Source of the DNA: Acidimicrobiaceae bacterium | GTDB taxonomy: Bacteria; Actinomycetota; Acidimicrobiia; Acidimicrobiales; RAAP-2 | Assembly (NCBI GenBank): GCA_003167415.1 | Contig: PMTF01000028.1 | Location: 1-62,678, forward strand | Length of the DNA stretch: 62,678 bases | Direction of reading: 5' to 3' | Part shown: piece by piece, positions 7,612 through 16,193 of the stretch | Layout: each line of letters opens with the position of its first letter | Position numbering within the stretch: the stretch's first letter is position 1 | Notes under the pieces: model-generated | What the model saw: the letters and a program-made list of their open reading frames with translations, nothing else | Told to the model about the DNA's origin: nothing | The model's database searches: none | Translations under genes and position numbers: made by a program

Positions 7612-9249
7612 ATGACCCCGTCGGCCTACGACCAGTGGCTTGCACTCTATGAAGCGTCCGCTAAGCGCGACGCTGCCTTCGCGACGATGTCCGGGGTCGA
7701 CCTCGATCCGGTCTACGGACCGGCCGACGGAGAGTTCCCCGGCCTATTTCCGTACACCCGTGGCGTCCACGCCAGCATGTACCGGTCTCGCCTCTGGACG
7801 ATGCGCATGTTCGCCGGTTTCGGCACGGCGATCGACACCAATCTGCGCTTCAAGGAGATCATCGCCGCCGGTGGTCAGGGTCTCTCGACGGCCTTTGACA
7901 TGCCGACGTTGCTCGGACTCGATTCCGATGATCCGATGGCGCTGGGTGAAGTCGGACGCTGCGGCGTGGCGATCGACAGCCTTAGCGACATGCGTGACCT
8001 CTTCGCCGACATCGACCTCGCCACGATCACCACCTCGATGACCATCAACTCCCCGGCCGCGGTCATGCTCGCCCTCTTCGTCGCCCAGGCCGAAGAAAAA
8101 GGCGTCGCGCGCGAGCAACTCGGCGGCACGTTGCAGAACGACATCTTGAAGGAGTACCAGGCCCAGAAGGAGTTCGTCTTCCCGCCGCGCCCATCGATGC
8201 GACTGGTGCGCGACACCATCGCCTTCACCGCGGCCGAGATGCCCAAGTGGAACTCCATCTCGGTCTCCGGGTATCACATTCGAGAGGCCGGATCGACGGC
8301 TGCCGAAGAGTTGGCCTTCACCCTCGCTAACGGCTTCGCCTACGTCGAACTGGCCCAACAAGCCGGACTCGACGTCGATGAGGTGGCGCCTCGGCTCTCG
8401 TTCTTCTTCAACGCCCACATCGACTTCTTCGAAGAGATCGCCAAGTACCGCGCGGCGCGTCGTCTGTGGGCTACGTGGATGAAGGAACACTACGGCGCCA
8501 CCAACGAACTCAGTTGGAAGCTGCGCTTCCACACGCAAACGGCCGGGGTGTCGCTGACCGCCCAACAGCCCGAGGTCAACGTTGCCCGCACCGCCATCGA
8601 AGCCCTCGCCGGCGTCCTGGGCGGCACCCAGTCGCTCCACACCAATTCGATGGACGAGGCCTTGGCCCTACCGTCGGAGAAGGCGGCGCGCATCGCCCTG
8701 CGGACCCAACAGGTCATCGCCTACGAGACGAACGTCGTGAACGTGGCCGACCCCCTGGGCGGTTCGTGGTTCGTCGAGGAGCTGACCGATGAGATGGCGC
8801 GACAGGCCGAAGCGATTTTCGCCGAGATCGAGGCCATGGGCGAAGGCTCGATGCTCGAGGGCTGCATCAGGGGCATCGAGGAGAACTGGTTCCAGGGTCG
8901 CATCGCCGAGTCGGCCTACAACCTCGAACGCTCCTTCAACCGGGGCACGCGCGTCGTCGTGGGCGTGAACGACTTCACCGAGGGCAACGACGACGCGGAC
9001 TTAGAGATTCTTCGGATCACCAACGCCGACGAGCGCAAGCAAGTCGGCCGGTTGAACGACGTTCGCCGCGACCGCGATGAATCGAAAGTGCTCCTCGCGC
9101 TCGAAGAGCTGACCCGAGACGCCCTCGATCCCGAAGTGAACCTCATGCCGGCACTGATCAACGCGAGTCGCGCCTACGTCACGGTCGGCGAGATGATGGG
9201 CGCCATGGAGAAGGTCTTCGGTCGTCACGTCGAGGTGCCGACGCTGTGA
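7612..9249 (+). CDS. icmA: Isobutyryl-CoA-mutase-like acyl-CoA mutase, large subunit
   Basis: This is a 545-aa TIM-barrel acyl-CoA mutase (FPYTRGVHASMY, SGYHIREAGSTA, FHTQTAGVSLTAQQP). ATG 7612 is chosen over ATG 7594 because GGAGGT at 7600-7605 is correctly spaced. Residues that separate family members point to isobutyryl-CoA mutase: Phe67 in RMFAGFG where methylmalonyl-CoA mutase has Tyr89, and Gln185 in KEYQAQKEF where it has Arg207. The enzyme would interconvert isobutyryl- and n-butyryl-CoA with adenosylcobalamin bound by the adjacent small subunit. A close relative with another branched acyl-CoA substrate cannot be excluded. Confidence 0.8.
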   Translation: MTPSAYDQWLALYEASAKRDAAFATMSGVDLDPVYGPADGEFPGLFPYTRGVHASMYRSRLWTMRMFAGFGTAIDTNLRFKEIIAAGGQGLSTAFDMPTLLGLDSDDPMALGEVGRCGVAIDSLSDMRDLFADIDLATITTSMTINSPAAVMLALFVAQAEEKGVAREQLGGTLQNDILKEYQAQKEFVFPPRPSMRLVRDTIAFTAAEMPKWNSISVSGYHIREAGSTAAEELAFTLANGFAYVELAQQAGLDVDEVAPRLSFFFNAHIDFFEEIAKYRAARRLWATWMKEHYGATNELSWKLRFHTQTAGVSLTAQQPEVNVARTAIEALAGVLGGTQSLHTNSMDEALALPSEKAARIALRTQQVIAYETNVVNVADPLGGSWFVEELTDEMARQAEAIFAEIEAMGEGSMLEGCIRGIEENWFQGRIAESAYNLERSFNRGTRVVVGVNDFTEGNDDADLEILRITNADERKQVGRLNDVRRDRDESKVLLALEELTRDALDPEVNLMPALINASRAYVTVGEMMGAMEKVFGRHVEVPTL

Positions 9250-9641
9250 CCGTTCGGGTCCTCGTCGCCAAGGTCGGTCTCGACGGACACGACCGCGGCA
9301 TCAAGGTCGTCGCGCGACTGTTGCGTGACGCCCGCATGGAGGTCGTCTACACCGGTCTCTTCCAAACGCCCGAGACGGTGGCGATCGCGGCTATTCAAGA
9401 AGACGTCGACGTCGTCGGACTGTCCATGCTGTCGGGCGCACATTTGACCCTGGCTCCGCTGGTGGTCGAAGCGCTTCGGGCCCGAGGATCAGACATTCCG
9501 GTCGTGGTGGGCGGCATCGTGCCGAACAACGATCTCGATGACATGCGCGCCGCCGGCGTGGCCGCGGTATTCGGGCCCGGCGCCAGTGCCGACGAGATGG
9601 TCGCCGCCATCAATCAAGTAGTGAGTCAATCCCGGGCCTAG
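9246..9641 (+). CDS. icmB: Acyl-CoA mutase B12-binding small subunit
   Basis: The 131-aa protein is a stand-alone cobalamin-binding domain. The base-off/His-on motif DGHDRG (D13, H15, G18) is present, followed by the SMLSGAHL loop and the VVGGIVP strand. It starts at GTG in a GTGA junction with the stop of the large-subunit gene, so the two subunits are made in equal ratio. The size matches IcmB-type subunits (about 136 aa) rather than a fused methylmalonyl-CoA mutase. No G-protein chaperone gene is adjacent. Confidence 0.85.
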   Translation: MTVRVLVAKVGLDGHDRGIKVVARLLRDARMEVVYTGLFQTPETVAIAAIQEDVDVVGLSMLSGAHLTLAPLVVEALRARGSDIPVVVGGIVPNNDLDDMRAAGVAAVFGPGASADEMVAAINQVVSQSRA

Positions 9642-9681
9642 CCCCGTCGACCTATTGCGCCAAAGCTCGGAGCTCGCGTCG

Positions 9682-10890
9682 CTACGCCGCCGGCGTGATG
9701 AGATTATCCACCTTCGTCTTCCAGTTGTTGAGGATCTTGCCGGCGTCGGTATCCAGCACGTCTTCGAGCATCGAGGCGTAGACGTCACGGAAGTCCACGA
9801 CCACGGCCAGGTCCCCTTGCACCAACTGCGTGAGCGAGGGCTGCTCCCCGTAGAAACCACCGGCCACCCGGTTACCGGCCACGAAGACCGGCGCGGACGT
9901 CCCGTGGTCGGTGCCCTCCCCGCCGTTGGCTTGCACGCGGCGACCGAACTCCGAATAAACCATCACGACCACGTCGTCGGCTCGCGGCGTCGTCCCGACC
10001 CGTGTGAGGAAGGCCGTGATCGCGTCGGAGAGCTGACCTACCAGCACGTTCTGTTGGCTCAGTTCGTCGGCGTGGGTGTCGAAGCCAGTGAGCGACACGG
10101 AGTACACGCGCGTCGGTACGTTGCCCGTGATCATGGTGGCGACGACGCCGAGCTGTTGGGCCAGCGGTGACGCCGAGGTCGGTGGCGCATTCTTCAAGAC
10201 CGGCGTGAGAATGGACGAGAGGGCGAAGAGGTCCGCAATGGAGCCGGCAGCGTCGGCGACCAACTTCGTGTCCTGCCGGGAGGTTCGCGCCAGTAACTCA
10301 AACTGGGCGGCGAGCGATCCCCAGGGCACCTGGAGGCCGCTGACCGGCACCATTGAGCCCACGCGGTTATTGCCGGCCAGCAGCGGCGTGAGGGTGGAGT
10401 CGATTCCGATGGCGCGGTAAGGGTCGTGCGGGAGTCCGTCGAGGTAGCGACCGATCCAGCCACTCGAGATCTCCTCAACGGGCGACGCGGTCTGCCAGAT
10501 GGCCATGGACGAGAAGTGCGAGAGGTTCGGATTCGGGTAACTCGTTCCGAGCACGATGGCCAGTTTTTTGGCCGCCCACAGCGATTGAAACCCGGTCATG
10601 GTGCCGTTGAGTGACAAACCGTCACTGAGGGGAAGCACCTGGGAGGCGTCGAGGGATATGTCGGGACGGTTCGACCGGTAGGCCGGGTCGAGGTACGGCA
10701 CGACGGTATTGAGTCCGTCGTTGCCTCCGTAGAGCGTGACGATCACGAGGATCGGGGTGCCAACCGGCAGCGGCGTCACGCTCGCCGCCTGGGCCACGTC
10801 GTCTATGGAGAACGTCGCGGCCATCGTGGCTGCGCCGGCGGCCCCGGTGTACTTAAGGAACTGACGGCGATTGAAGTCGCAGGGACTCAT
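9682..10890 (-). CDS. DUF1501 protein with Tat signal
   Basis: Read from MSPCDFNRRQFLKYTGAAGA, chosen because this ATG forms an ATGA junction with the DUF1800 gene, the 402-aa protein carries a twin-arginine signal (NRRQFLK) and an alkaline-phosphatase-like sulfatase-type fold pattern: LYGGNDGLNTVVPY, YSEFGRRVQANGGEGTDHGTSAPVFVAG. DUF1501 proteins are exported, usually encoded beside DUF1800, and have no proven activity. The conserved GTDHG may bind metal. Confidence 0.9.
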   Translation of the reverse strand: MSPCDFNRRQFLKYTGAAGAATMAATFSIDDVAQAASVTPLPVGTPILVIVTLYGGNDGLNTVVPYLDPAYRSNRPDISLDASQVLPLSDGLSLNGTMTGFQSLWAAKKLAIVLGTSYPNPNLSHFSSMAIWQTASPVEEISSGWIGRYLDGLPHDPYRAIGIDSTLTPLLAGNNRVGSMVPVSGLQVPWGSLAAQFELLARTSRQDTKLVADAAGSIADLFALSSILTPVLKNAPPTSASPLAQQLGVVATMITGNVPTRVYSVSLTGFDTHADELSQQNVLVGQLSDAITAFLTRVGTTPRADDVVVMVYSEFGRRVQANGGEGTDHGTSAPVFVAGNRVAGGFYGEQPSLTQLVQGDLAVVVDFRDVYASMLEDVLDTDAGKILNNWKTKVDNLITPAA

Positions 10891-12179
10891 GCGTTCACCA
10901 CGTACTCGGGAGCGTTGATCGCGAGGAGCGCCAGGCGGGCGGGATCCGAGACGGCTTGATTGAGCGCGCGTTCGGTACGGATGCTCCACTGCGCGACGCC
11001 CAGCCAGTCGGCGGCGGCCTGCACCATCTTGGCTTTCGGCACCGACGTCAGTGGCGCGAGGTCACCGTACTGCACGAGGTTGGTCGCGAGGTCGACGCGG
11101 TTCGGAATCGCCGCGGCGGTCAGCCACGCTTCGTCGTAGGGCCAGCCGCCGACGCTCGGGGGATTGAAGGGGTACTGACCCATCGAAACGAGTAACCACG
11201 CCAGCCCCGTCGACTCCGGCAATTTTGACGGCGTGACGCGAAGCGCTCGACTGGCCGAGACGAACCACTCGACCGGTGACTTTGCCTGCGAGTACTGGGG
11301 CCGGCGCATAGCTGGGTTGCGGGCGATCGTGTTGATGAGCAGCGAGATGTCGCGATGCTCAAAGACCTTGGCCAACGACGCGGGCGGTTCGACGGTCGTG
11401 GAGATGAAGCGGAACCAGAGGCGGCGCGCGATGAAATTCGCGTTCTCCGGGCGTGACACGATCCAGTCACTCAATGAGACGGCGTCGAAGACCTGTCGCT
11501 TGCCGAGAACGCGGACCGGGGTGTTGTCGTGATTCTTGGGGTCGAAGGTGACGGCGCCGCTCGTCAAATCAACGTCGTAACCGGTGAAGCCGAGCGCCGC
11601 CTGGTGGACGTCAGTTTGGGAGTAGTTGCCCACGCCGAGGGTGAAGAGCTCCATGAATTCGCGACCCAGGTTCTCATTCGGTGAATAGGCGAAGTTTTCC
11701 TCACCGTCGAGCCAATAAATCAGCGCTCCGTCTTGCACCATCGCCCGGGACATGTCCACGAAGTTGCCCAGTGCGTGCGAGCGCAGCGTCTCGTTTTGAA
11801 TCTTCATCGGCCGGGCGAATTGGACCTTGTTGATCGCCGTCGCCCAGTGCCCGTGCCAGAACCACGTCATACGCTCGATGAACGGATAGTCGGCGAGCAC
11901 CATGCGGTCCATCCACCAGATCGCCAAGGTGACCGACTGGTCGTCGACCTCTGTCCAGTACGCCGCACTCGCGGTCGGGTCCGAAGGCGCCGGTCCCATG
12001 TCCGGGAAGGGTGGCGTCACCAGCGCCTTGAGGCCGGGATCGAAGCGGCGCGCCATGACCTGGGCGCGCGCTCGGGGGATGCCGGCGGCGAGGAGTTGGA
12101 GGTACTCCCCGGGTTTGGGTCCGAGTCCGAAGCGGTGGACCAGACGCGACAACTCGAGTCGATCCGAGGCCGCCGTCAT
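10887..12179 (-). CDS. DUF1800 protein
   Basis: The 430-aa protein starts at ATG (MTAASDRLELSRLVHRFG) and shows the DUF1800 pattern: RMTWFWHGHWATA, NENLGREFMELFTLGVGNYSQTDV and KSPVEWFVSASRAL. No Tat or Sec signal is visible, unlike its partner. The partners are coupled by a 4-bp overlap and probably work as a complex, with DUF1501 carrying the export signal. Function of the pair is unknown across bacteria. Confidence 0.9.
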   Translation of the reverse strand: MTAASDRLELSRLVHRFGLGPKPGEYLQLLAAGIPRARAQVMARRFDPGLKALVTPPFPDMGPAPSDPTASAAYWTEVDDQSVTLAIWWMDRMVLADYPFIERMTWFWHGHWATAINKVQFARPMKIQNETLRSHALGNFVDMSRAMVQDGALIYWLDGEENFAYSPNENLGREFMELFTLGVGNYSQTDVHQAALGFTGYDVDLTSGAVTFDPKNHDNTPVRVLGKRQVFDAVSLSDWIVSRPENANFIARRLWFRFISTTVEPPASLAKVFEHRDISLLINTIARNPAMRRPQYSQAKSPVEWFVSASRALRVTPSKLPESTGLAWLLVSMGQYPFNPPSVGGWPYDEAWLTAAAIPNRVDLATNLVQYGDLAPLTSVPKAKMVQAAADWLGVAQWSIRTERALNQAVSDPARLALLAINAPEYVVNA

Positions 12180-12256
12180 GTTTTGAGATTAGAACAGGTT
12201 CTCGGTACCACCCCGGCATGGAACGAAATTGTCACAGAGTTGATGTTAAATCAGGT

Positions 12257-12691
12257 TCAAAAACAGGCCGCCAAATCGAAGAGCAGCGACTGCAGGGTCC
12301 GCACGTAACTAAGCATTTCGTCATCCGCGGCGGCCAATTGCTCATCATTGTGCAGACCGTGAGTTTGGGCCGTGGATCGAAGGGCCACCTGCAACGTCGT
12401 GAGCCACACCCACGCTTCGGCGTCGTTCAGGAACTGCTCGTCGACCGTGAGGCTGGCCAATTCGGCGTTGGTCGAGGTCTCGGTTTGACGAGCGAGCATG
12501 GACACGGGATTATCTTGATCGAGGCTGGGATCGATGGGGCCCGAGAGCGAGACGTGCCACTCGTGGTCGGGGTCGCGCTCGGCCGCCAAGACGTTGGCGA
12601 AGGCACTGCGAACCACCGAGCGACCGTACTCGTTCATGCGCACTTCGACCCGGCCGTCGCGACGACGGGTGAAGACCTTGCTTCCCGCCAC
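12257..12691 (-). CDS. DUF2017 protein
   Basis: The 144-aa alpha-helical protein begins at GTG in a TAGTG junction with the clpS stop. It contains the DUF2017 features MNEYGRSVVRSAFANVLA near the start and VWLTTLQVALRSTAQTHG near the end. In Actinobacteria this family is almost always encoded immediately after clpS, hinting at a role in the ClpS/Clp protease pathway, but no activity is established. Confidence 0.85.
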   Translation of the reverse strand: MAGSKVFTRRRDGRVEVRMNEYGRSVVRSAFANVLAAERDPDHEWHVSLSGPIDPSLDQDNPVSMLARQTETSTNAELASLTVDEQFLNDAEAWVWLTTLQVALRSTAQTHGLHNDEQLAAADDEMLSYVRTLQSLLFDLAACF

Positions 12692-12996
12692 TACGTATCC
12701 TGTTCGATCGTGCTCTGCAAACCGGCAACCTGCAGCTTGACGCAGTAGCTTTCGGCGCGTTCACGGTGACCGGACCAGACGAGCGCGCGACCCTCGTGGT
12801 GCACGGCCAACATCAACTGCGTGCACTTGTTGTTCGAGTAGCCGAAGATCTTGCGGAAAATCACTACGACGACCGTCATGGACGTCACCGGATCGTTCCA
12901 CACGATCACGTTCCACGGCTTCTTGGTCTCGACAGCGTCATCGGTTTGGACGTCCCCTTCGGTCGTCGTACGCCGAAGCGGTTGCGTAGAGGCCAT
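12691..12996 (-). CDS. clpS: ClpS, N-end-rule adaptor of the Clp protease
   Basis: Read from MASTQPLRR, this 101-aa protein has the ClpS core: WNVIVWNDPVTSMTVVVVIF for substrate recognition, CTQLMLAVHHEGRALVWSG, and a C-terminal ERAESYCVKLQVAGL helix. ClpS delivers proteins with destabilising N-terminal residues to ClpAP or ClpCP. A longer open frame of 19 residues upstream lacks the usual features. Coupled to the DUF2017 gene downstream. Confidence 0.95.
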   Translation of the reverse strand: MASTQPLRRTTTEGDVQTDDAVETKKPWNVIVWNDPVTSMTVVVVIFRKIFGYSNNKCTQLMLAVHHEGRALVWSGHRERAESYCVKLQVAGLQSTIEQDT

Positions 12997-13068
12997 TCCT
13001 CTAGTGTCCCAGAACGCTGCTTGAATTGAAAGTGATGAACGTAGTCTGTCCAAAAGAAAGCGAGGACC

Positions 13069-13935
13069 GTGTCAGCCACGTTGGCCACTGAAACCCTGAC
13101 TCGACTTCGGCGGCGCGTCAACCGCGACATCCGAAAGTCCGTCGGACTGTCCAAGGAACCGCCGCCTCGTTGCAACGATCCCGACGAGGCCTACTTCGCG
13201 CTCGACGGTGTGGCGCGAACCATCCACGGTGACCTGCCGCCCATGCTGGTCGGTGGACTCGGATCACTATTCATTCAGATGCTCCATCCGCACACGATGG
13301 CCGGCGTGGCCCAACATTCGCGGTACCGCGAGGATCCCCTCGGGCGACTCCTCCAGACCGCCAACTTCATTGGCTTCACCACTTACGGCACGAGGGCCCA
13401 GGCCTACGCGTCGATCGAACGCGTCCTCGCCGTGCACCAGGTCGTTCGCGGGGTCGCCGACGATGGTGCCCCGTACTTCGCGAACGATCCCCACCTGCTG
13501 GCGTGGGTGCACGCCGCCGAGACGTCGATGTTCCTCGCCGCCTATCGAAGGTTCGGTGCGGTGCACCTCAGCGACGATGACGCCGACCGGTACGTTCGCG
13601 AGATGGCGGCCTTGGCGCTCGACCTCGGCATGGTGAACCCGCCGACGTCGGTCGCGGAGTTGGACGCCGCCATCCAACGATTCCGCCCGGAGTTGCGCCT
13701 TAGTGCGGACGGCGCTACCGCGCGGGACTTCATCGTGCGCGGCGTCCAACGTGGCGTGATGAATCGTTCGGCGAATTGGTTGCTCGTGCGCAGCGCCTTC
13801 GCCCTGATGGCGCCGTGGCAACTGGAACTCCTCGGCGTGCCATACCATCCCGTTCGCAATCGTTGGTTCCTTCAGCCGACCACGGCAGTATTCTGTCGGC
13901 TGCTGCGATTCTTCGTGCCGCCACCTAAGCGTTGA
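13069..13935 (+). CDS. Oxygenase MpaB-like (DUF2236) protein
   Basis: The 288-aa helical protein starts at GTG and has the family's heme-coordination-type segments LFIQMLHPHTMAGVAQHSRYREDPLGRL and VHAAETSMFLAAYRRF, with the conserved DPHLLAWVHAAE pattern. The family includes latex-clearing protein and MpaB oxygenases that use a b-type heme; many actinobacterial members are uncharacterised. Divergent from clpS with a 72-bp shared promoter region. Confidence 0.85.
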   Translation: MSATLATETLTRLRRRVNRDIRKSVGLSKEPPPRCNDPDEAYFALDGVARTIHGDLPPMLVGGLGSLFIQMLHPHTMAGVAQHSRYREDPLGRLLQTANFIGFTTYGTRAQAYASIERVLAVHQVVRGVADDGAPYFANDPHLLAWVHAAETSMFLAAYRRFGAVHLSDDDADRYVREMAALALDLGMVNPPTSVAELDAAIQRFRPELRLSADGATARDFIVRGVQRGVMNRSANWLLVRSAFALMAPWQLELLGVPYHPVRNRWFLQPTTAVFCRLLRFFVPPPKR

Positions 13936-14165
13936 GTCGTAAGTCCATCAAAGACGCCTTCCTACCCGACAGACACCCCGCCATTTTCAGCCAGGCGCAG
14001 TGTTCATGGTCTCTCCACCATTTCGCCAAAGTGCGCACCCATCAACCCGGACAGTTCAAAGATCTCGCACGAACGTAGGTGTCGGCAACGGCGTTTCATC
14101 AACACAACGGTGTCATGGTTCCTAACCCACGTGCGATGTCACAACGTTCCTGCATTGTTTGAGGA
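13936..14165 (+). other. Intergenic region 5' of the TnpB-like gene, possible transposon left end
   Basis: No gene is visible in these 230 bp. A short hairpin (ATGGT at 14006-14010, ACCAT at 14017-14021, 6-nt loop) could be a subterminal left-end hairpin of an IS605/IS1341-type element, but a 5-bp stem is weak. Apart from GAGGAG directly against the GTG start at 14166, no clear ribosome binding site is seen. Confidence 0.3.
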
Positions 14166-16193
14166 GTGACTTCGACGTTTAACGCCAGCCCGCGCCGAAG
14201 GGGCAAGAACAAGCGCCCCGCGTGGCGCATGCCCGAGGGTCAGGCGGTCTCGACCTTCGTGGTGTCCCTCGACACCTCCGACGCCCACGCGAGAAAACGC
14301 CTTCAATCTCTCTACTTCACGATGTTCAACCTGCGCCGAGCCCTGCAACGCGACGCGCAGCGACTCTGTCGCACCTACTGGGCTCGAAAGGAGGAACGCC
14401 ATGCTCTGGGCTGGAAATTCGTGGCGGAGGAACTCGGTCTCACCCGCCAGGGCTTCGAGCAACTCGCGAGAGAACACGCCCGAAACTCACGCTGGGCACT
14501 GGATCACGTCTCGATGGCGCTCGTCTCTCACATGGCAGCCGCCGTCTTCGAGGACACCGTGCGCCATCTCTGGTCGGACAACGCTGGAAAGCGCCACGGT
14601 GCGCTGCATGTAACTGCGCCACACCAATTTGCCACCATCCACGGACGCGCCAGGTCCCACACCAGCGTGAACAAGTGGGAGACCTTCCGCCTCTACGGCA
14701 CCCTCGAGGGTCACTTCGACGCGTACGGCCACGGCGCTCTGGGAAAGCCGACACTGGCCGACGTGGCGAAGCTTTCTCCGGGATCGGCGGTACTACGCCA
14801 GCACACGATGACGACTCCTGGTCCCACCAAGTGGTCGACCTACACCGGTCCTCTGGTGATGGTCTTCGCCGGAGGCTCACATTCCAACCAGACAGAGCTG
14901 CAACTCCCGGTCCGTCTGCCGCAGGGAAGAGGCCAGTGGGACCGAGTGGTGCACTTCCTTGCTCAACCCGAGCTCTGGCACAAGATCGACCTGGTGCGCC
15001 GCGCGGACTCCTCCCAGCCCGGTGGCTGGCGCTACGAGATGCACCTGTTGGTGTTGAGCGCTGGCTACACCTCGGCGAAGAACCACGCGCTACTCGAGGC
15101 CGCACCGACCGATCGCCGAGCCTGCGTGGACGTGAACGTCTCCAACCTCGCAGTCGTCTCCGTGGACGCCAGTCACCATGACCCCCGCAGCACCCTCGTG
15201 CGCGTCGACGTCGGAGAGCGCGACCGACTCGTTCGCGCGGCCGCGAAGCAACGTCGAGGTGAGCGCCGAGTCGATAGGTCCCGAAGGGCATCGGACGCGC
15301 AACAGTACGCCAAGTCCCAGGCTCAAGTGAAGCGCGACGAACGTCGCTGCGCTCGGGGACTTCGCGGCGTCACGGACTCGACACCCCGCGGAGGACGACT
15401 GACCACGGCAGCTGGCGTGCCGAGCCGGGCCTATCGTCATGACCAACTCTCAGCCACCTATCGCGATCTACGACAACGCCGGGGCGAGCGTGCGCGCGCA
15501 CAGAGTCTCACCAAGCACACGCACGCCCACGACGTAGCAGTGCAACTGGTCGCCACCCACGGCACCCACTGGTTGATAGAGGACTGCAACCTCACGACCT
15601 GGGCGAAGCTCTGGGGCAAGTCTCTGCACGCCTTCGCCCCGGGCATGGTCACGGCTGAACTGACGGCATTGGTTGACCGACGCGGTGGCTGCTTCGTCAA
15701 GGTGGCGACGGGCCCCACGGCGCTCTCGAGTCACTGCCTCTGTGGGCAGCGAGTCAAGAAGGATCTGTCGACCCGCACGCACCGCTGTGGTACGTGTGGG
15801 TTCCGTGGCGATCGCGACCTGGTCGCAAGTGCGTTGGGCACCTGCGTCGTATGCACCGACCCCAGCGATCCCTTCAGCGCGCGAGTTGACTACACCCGCG
15901 CTGCGGCGTTGCTGGCTGAGATCACCACCACTTCGACTAGCCGAAGATTTATCAACCCAGGGCGCCAAGACGCCCTGACGAGTCAAACGCACCCTCTGGT
16001 GTCGCAGCGCCGAAGTGACGCGCTGCACCACGGCGCCAGGTCAACGAGATCTTCTCGTCGGACTGCTCGTCTTAACGCCAGACGTACGGTGCAATCGACC
16101 AACGGACCAGGCTCTGCTAGTCCCGCGAAGGTTGTGCACGGCTCGGTACTGAGTTGCATCTCCCCGCCAGGGGACTTTCGACTCAGCTCTTAG
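14166..16193 (+). CDS. TnpB/Cas12-like RuvC nuclease, solitary
   Basis: The 675-aa frame has all elements of a TnpB-type RNA-guided nuclease: a helical N-terminal half; RuvC-I Asp322 in VDVNVSNLAVVSVD; RuvC-II Glu472 in LIEDCNL; a zinc ribbon with C524, C526, C541 and C544; and RuvC-III Asp551 in GDRDLVASAL. It is longer than usual TnpB (about 400 aa). No tnpA transposase or CRISPR array is visible in the window. The last ~100 residues after RuvC-III are Ser/Arg/Thr-rich and low in complexity, where the DNA instead shows hairpins. The start is GTG 14166; ATG 14230 is an alternative. The stop overlaps the SDR gene stop. Nuclease identity is likely; guide use is inferred. Confidence 0.8.
   Translation: MTSTFNASPRRRGKNKRPAWRMPEGQAVSTFVVSLDTSDAHARKRLQSLYFTMFNLRRALQRDAQRLCRTYWARKEERHALGWKFVAEELGLTRQGFEQLAREHARNSRWALDHVSMALVSHMAAAVFEDTVRHLWSDNAGKRHGALHVTAPHQFATIHGRARSHTSVNKWETFRLYGTLEGHFDAYGHGALGKPTLADVAKLSPGSAVLRQHTMTTPGPTKWSTYTGPLVMVFAGGSHSNQTELQLPVRLPQGRGQWDRVVHFLAQPELWHKIDLVRRADSSQPGGWRYEMHLLVLSAGYTSAKNHALLEAAPTDRRACVDVNVSNLAVVSVDASHHDPRSTLVRVDVGERDRLVRAAAKQRRGERRVDRSRRASDAQQYAKSQAQVKRDERRCARGLRGVTDSTPRGGRLTTAAGVPSRAYRHDQLSATYRDLRQRRGERARAQSLTKHTHAHDVAVQLVATHGTHWLIEDCNLTTWAKLWGKSLHAFAPGMVTAELTALVDRRGGCFVKVATGPTALSSHCLCGQRVKKDLSTRTHRCGTCGFRGDRDLVASALGTCVVCTDPSDPFSARVDYTRAAALLAEITTTSTSRRFINPGRQDALTSQTHPLVSQRRSDALHHGARSTRSSRRTARLNARRTVQSTNGPGSASPAKVVHGSVLSCISPPGDFRLSS
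15959..16186 (+). ncRNA. Candidate omegaRNA/guide scaffold overlapping the TnpB-like 3' end
   Basis: Four local stem-loops lie in a row: AGGGCG/CGCCCT (15959-15964 with 15971-15976), GCAGCGC/GCGCTGC (16004-16010 with 16020-16026), ACGAG/CTCGT (16044-16048 with 16054-16058), and a two-tier hairpin at the end with outer CTGAGT/ACTCAG (16149-16154 with 16181-16186) and inner CCCC/GGGG (16162-16165 with 16170-16173). In known TnpB loci the guide scaffold overlaps the tnpB 3' end and ends at the transposon right end. Position and structure fit; expression is unproven. Confidence 0.5.

Noticed and set aside
14222-15291. Large Arg/Pro-rich frames on both strands inside the TnpB-like gene
   Set aside because: They are composition-driven shadows without domain patterns, as are most alternate frames over the GC-rich genes.
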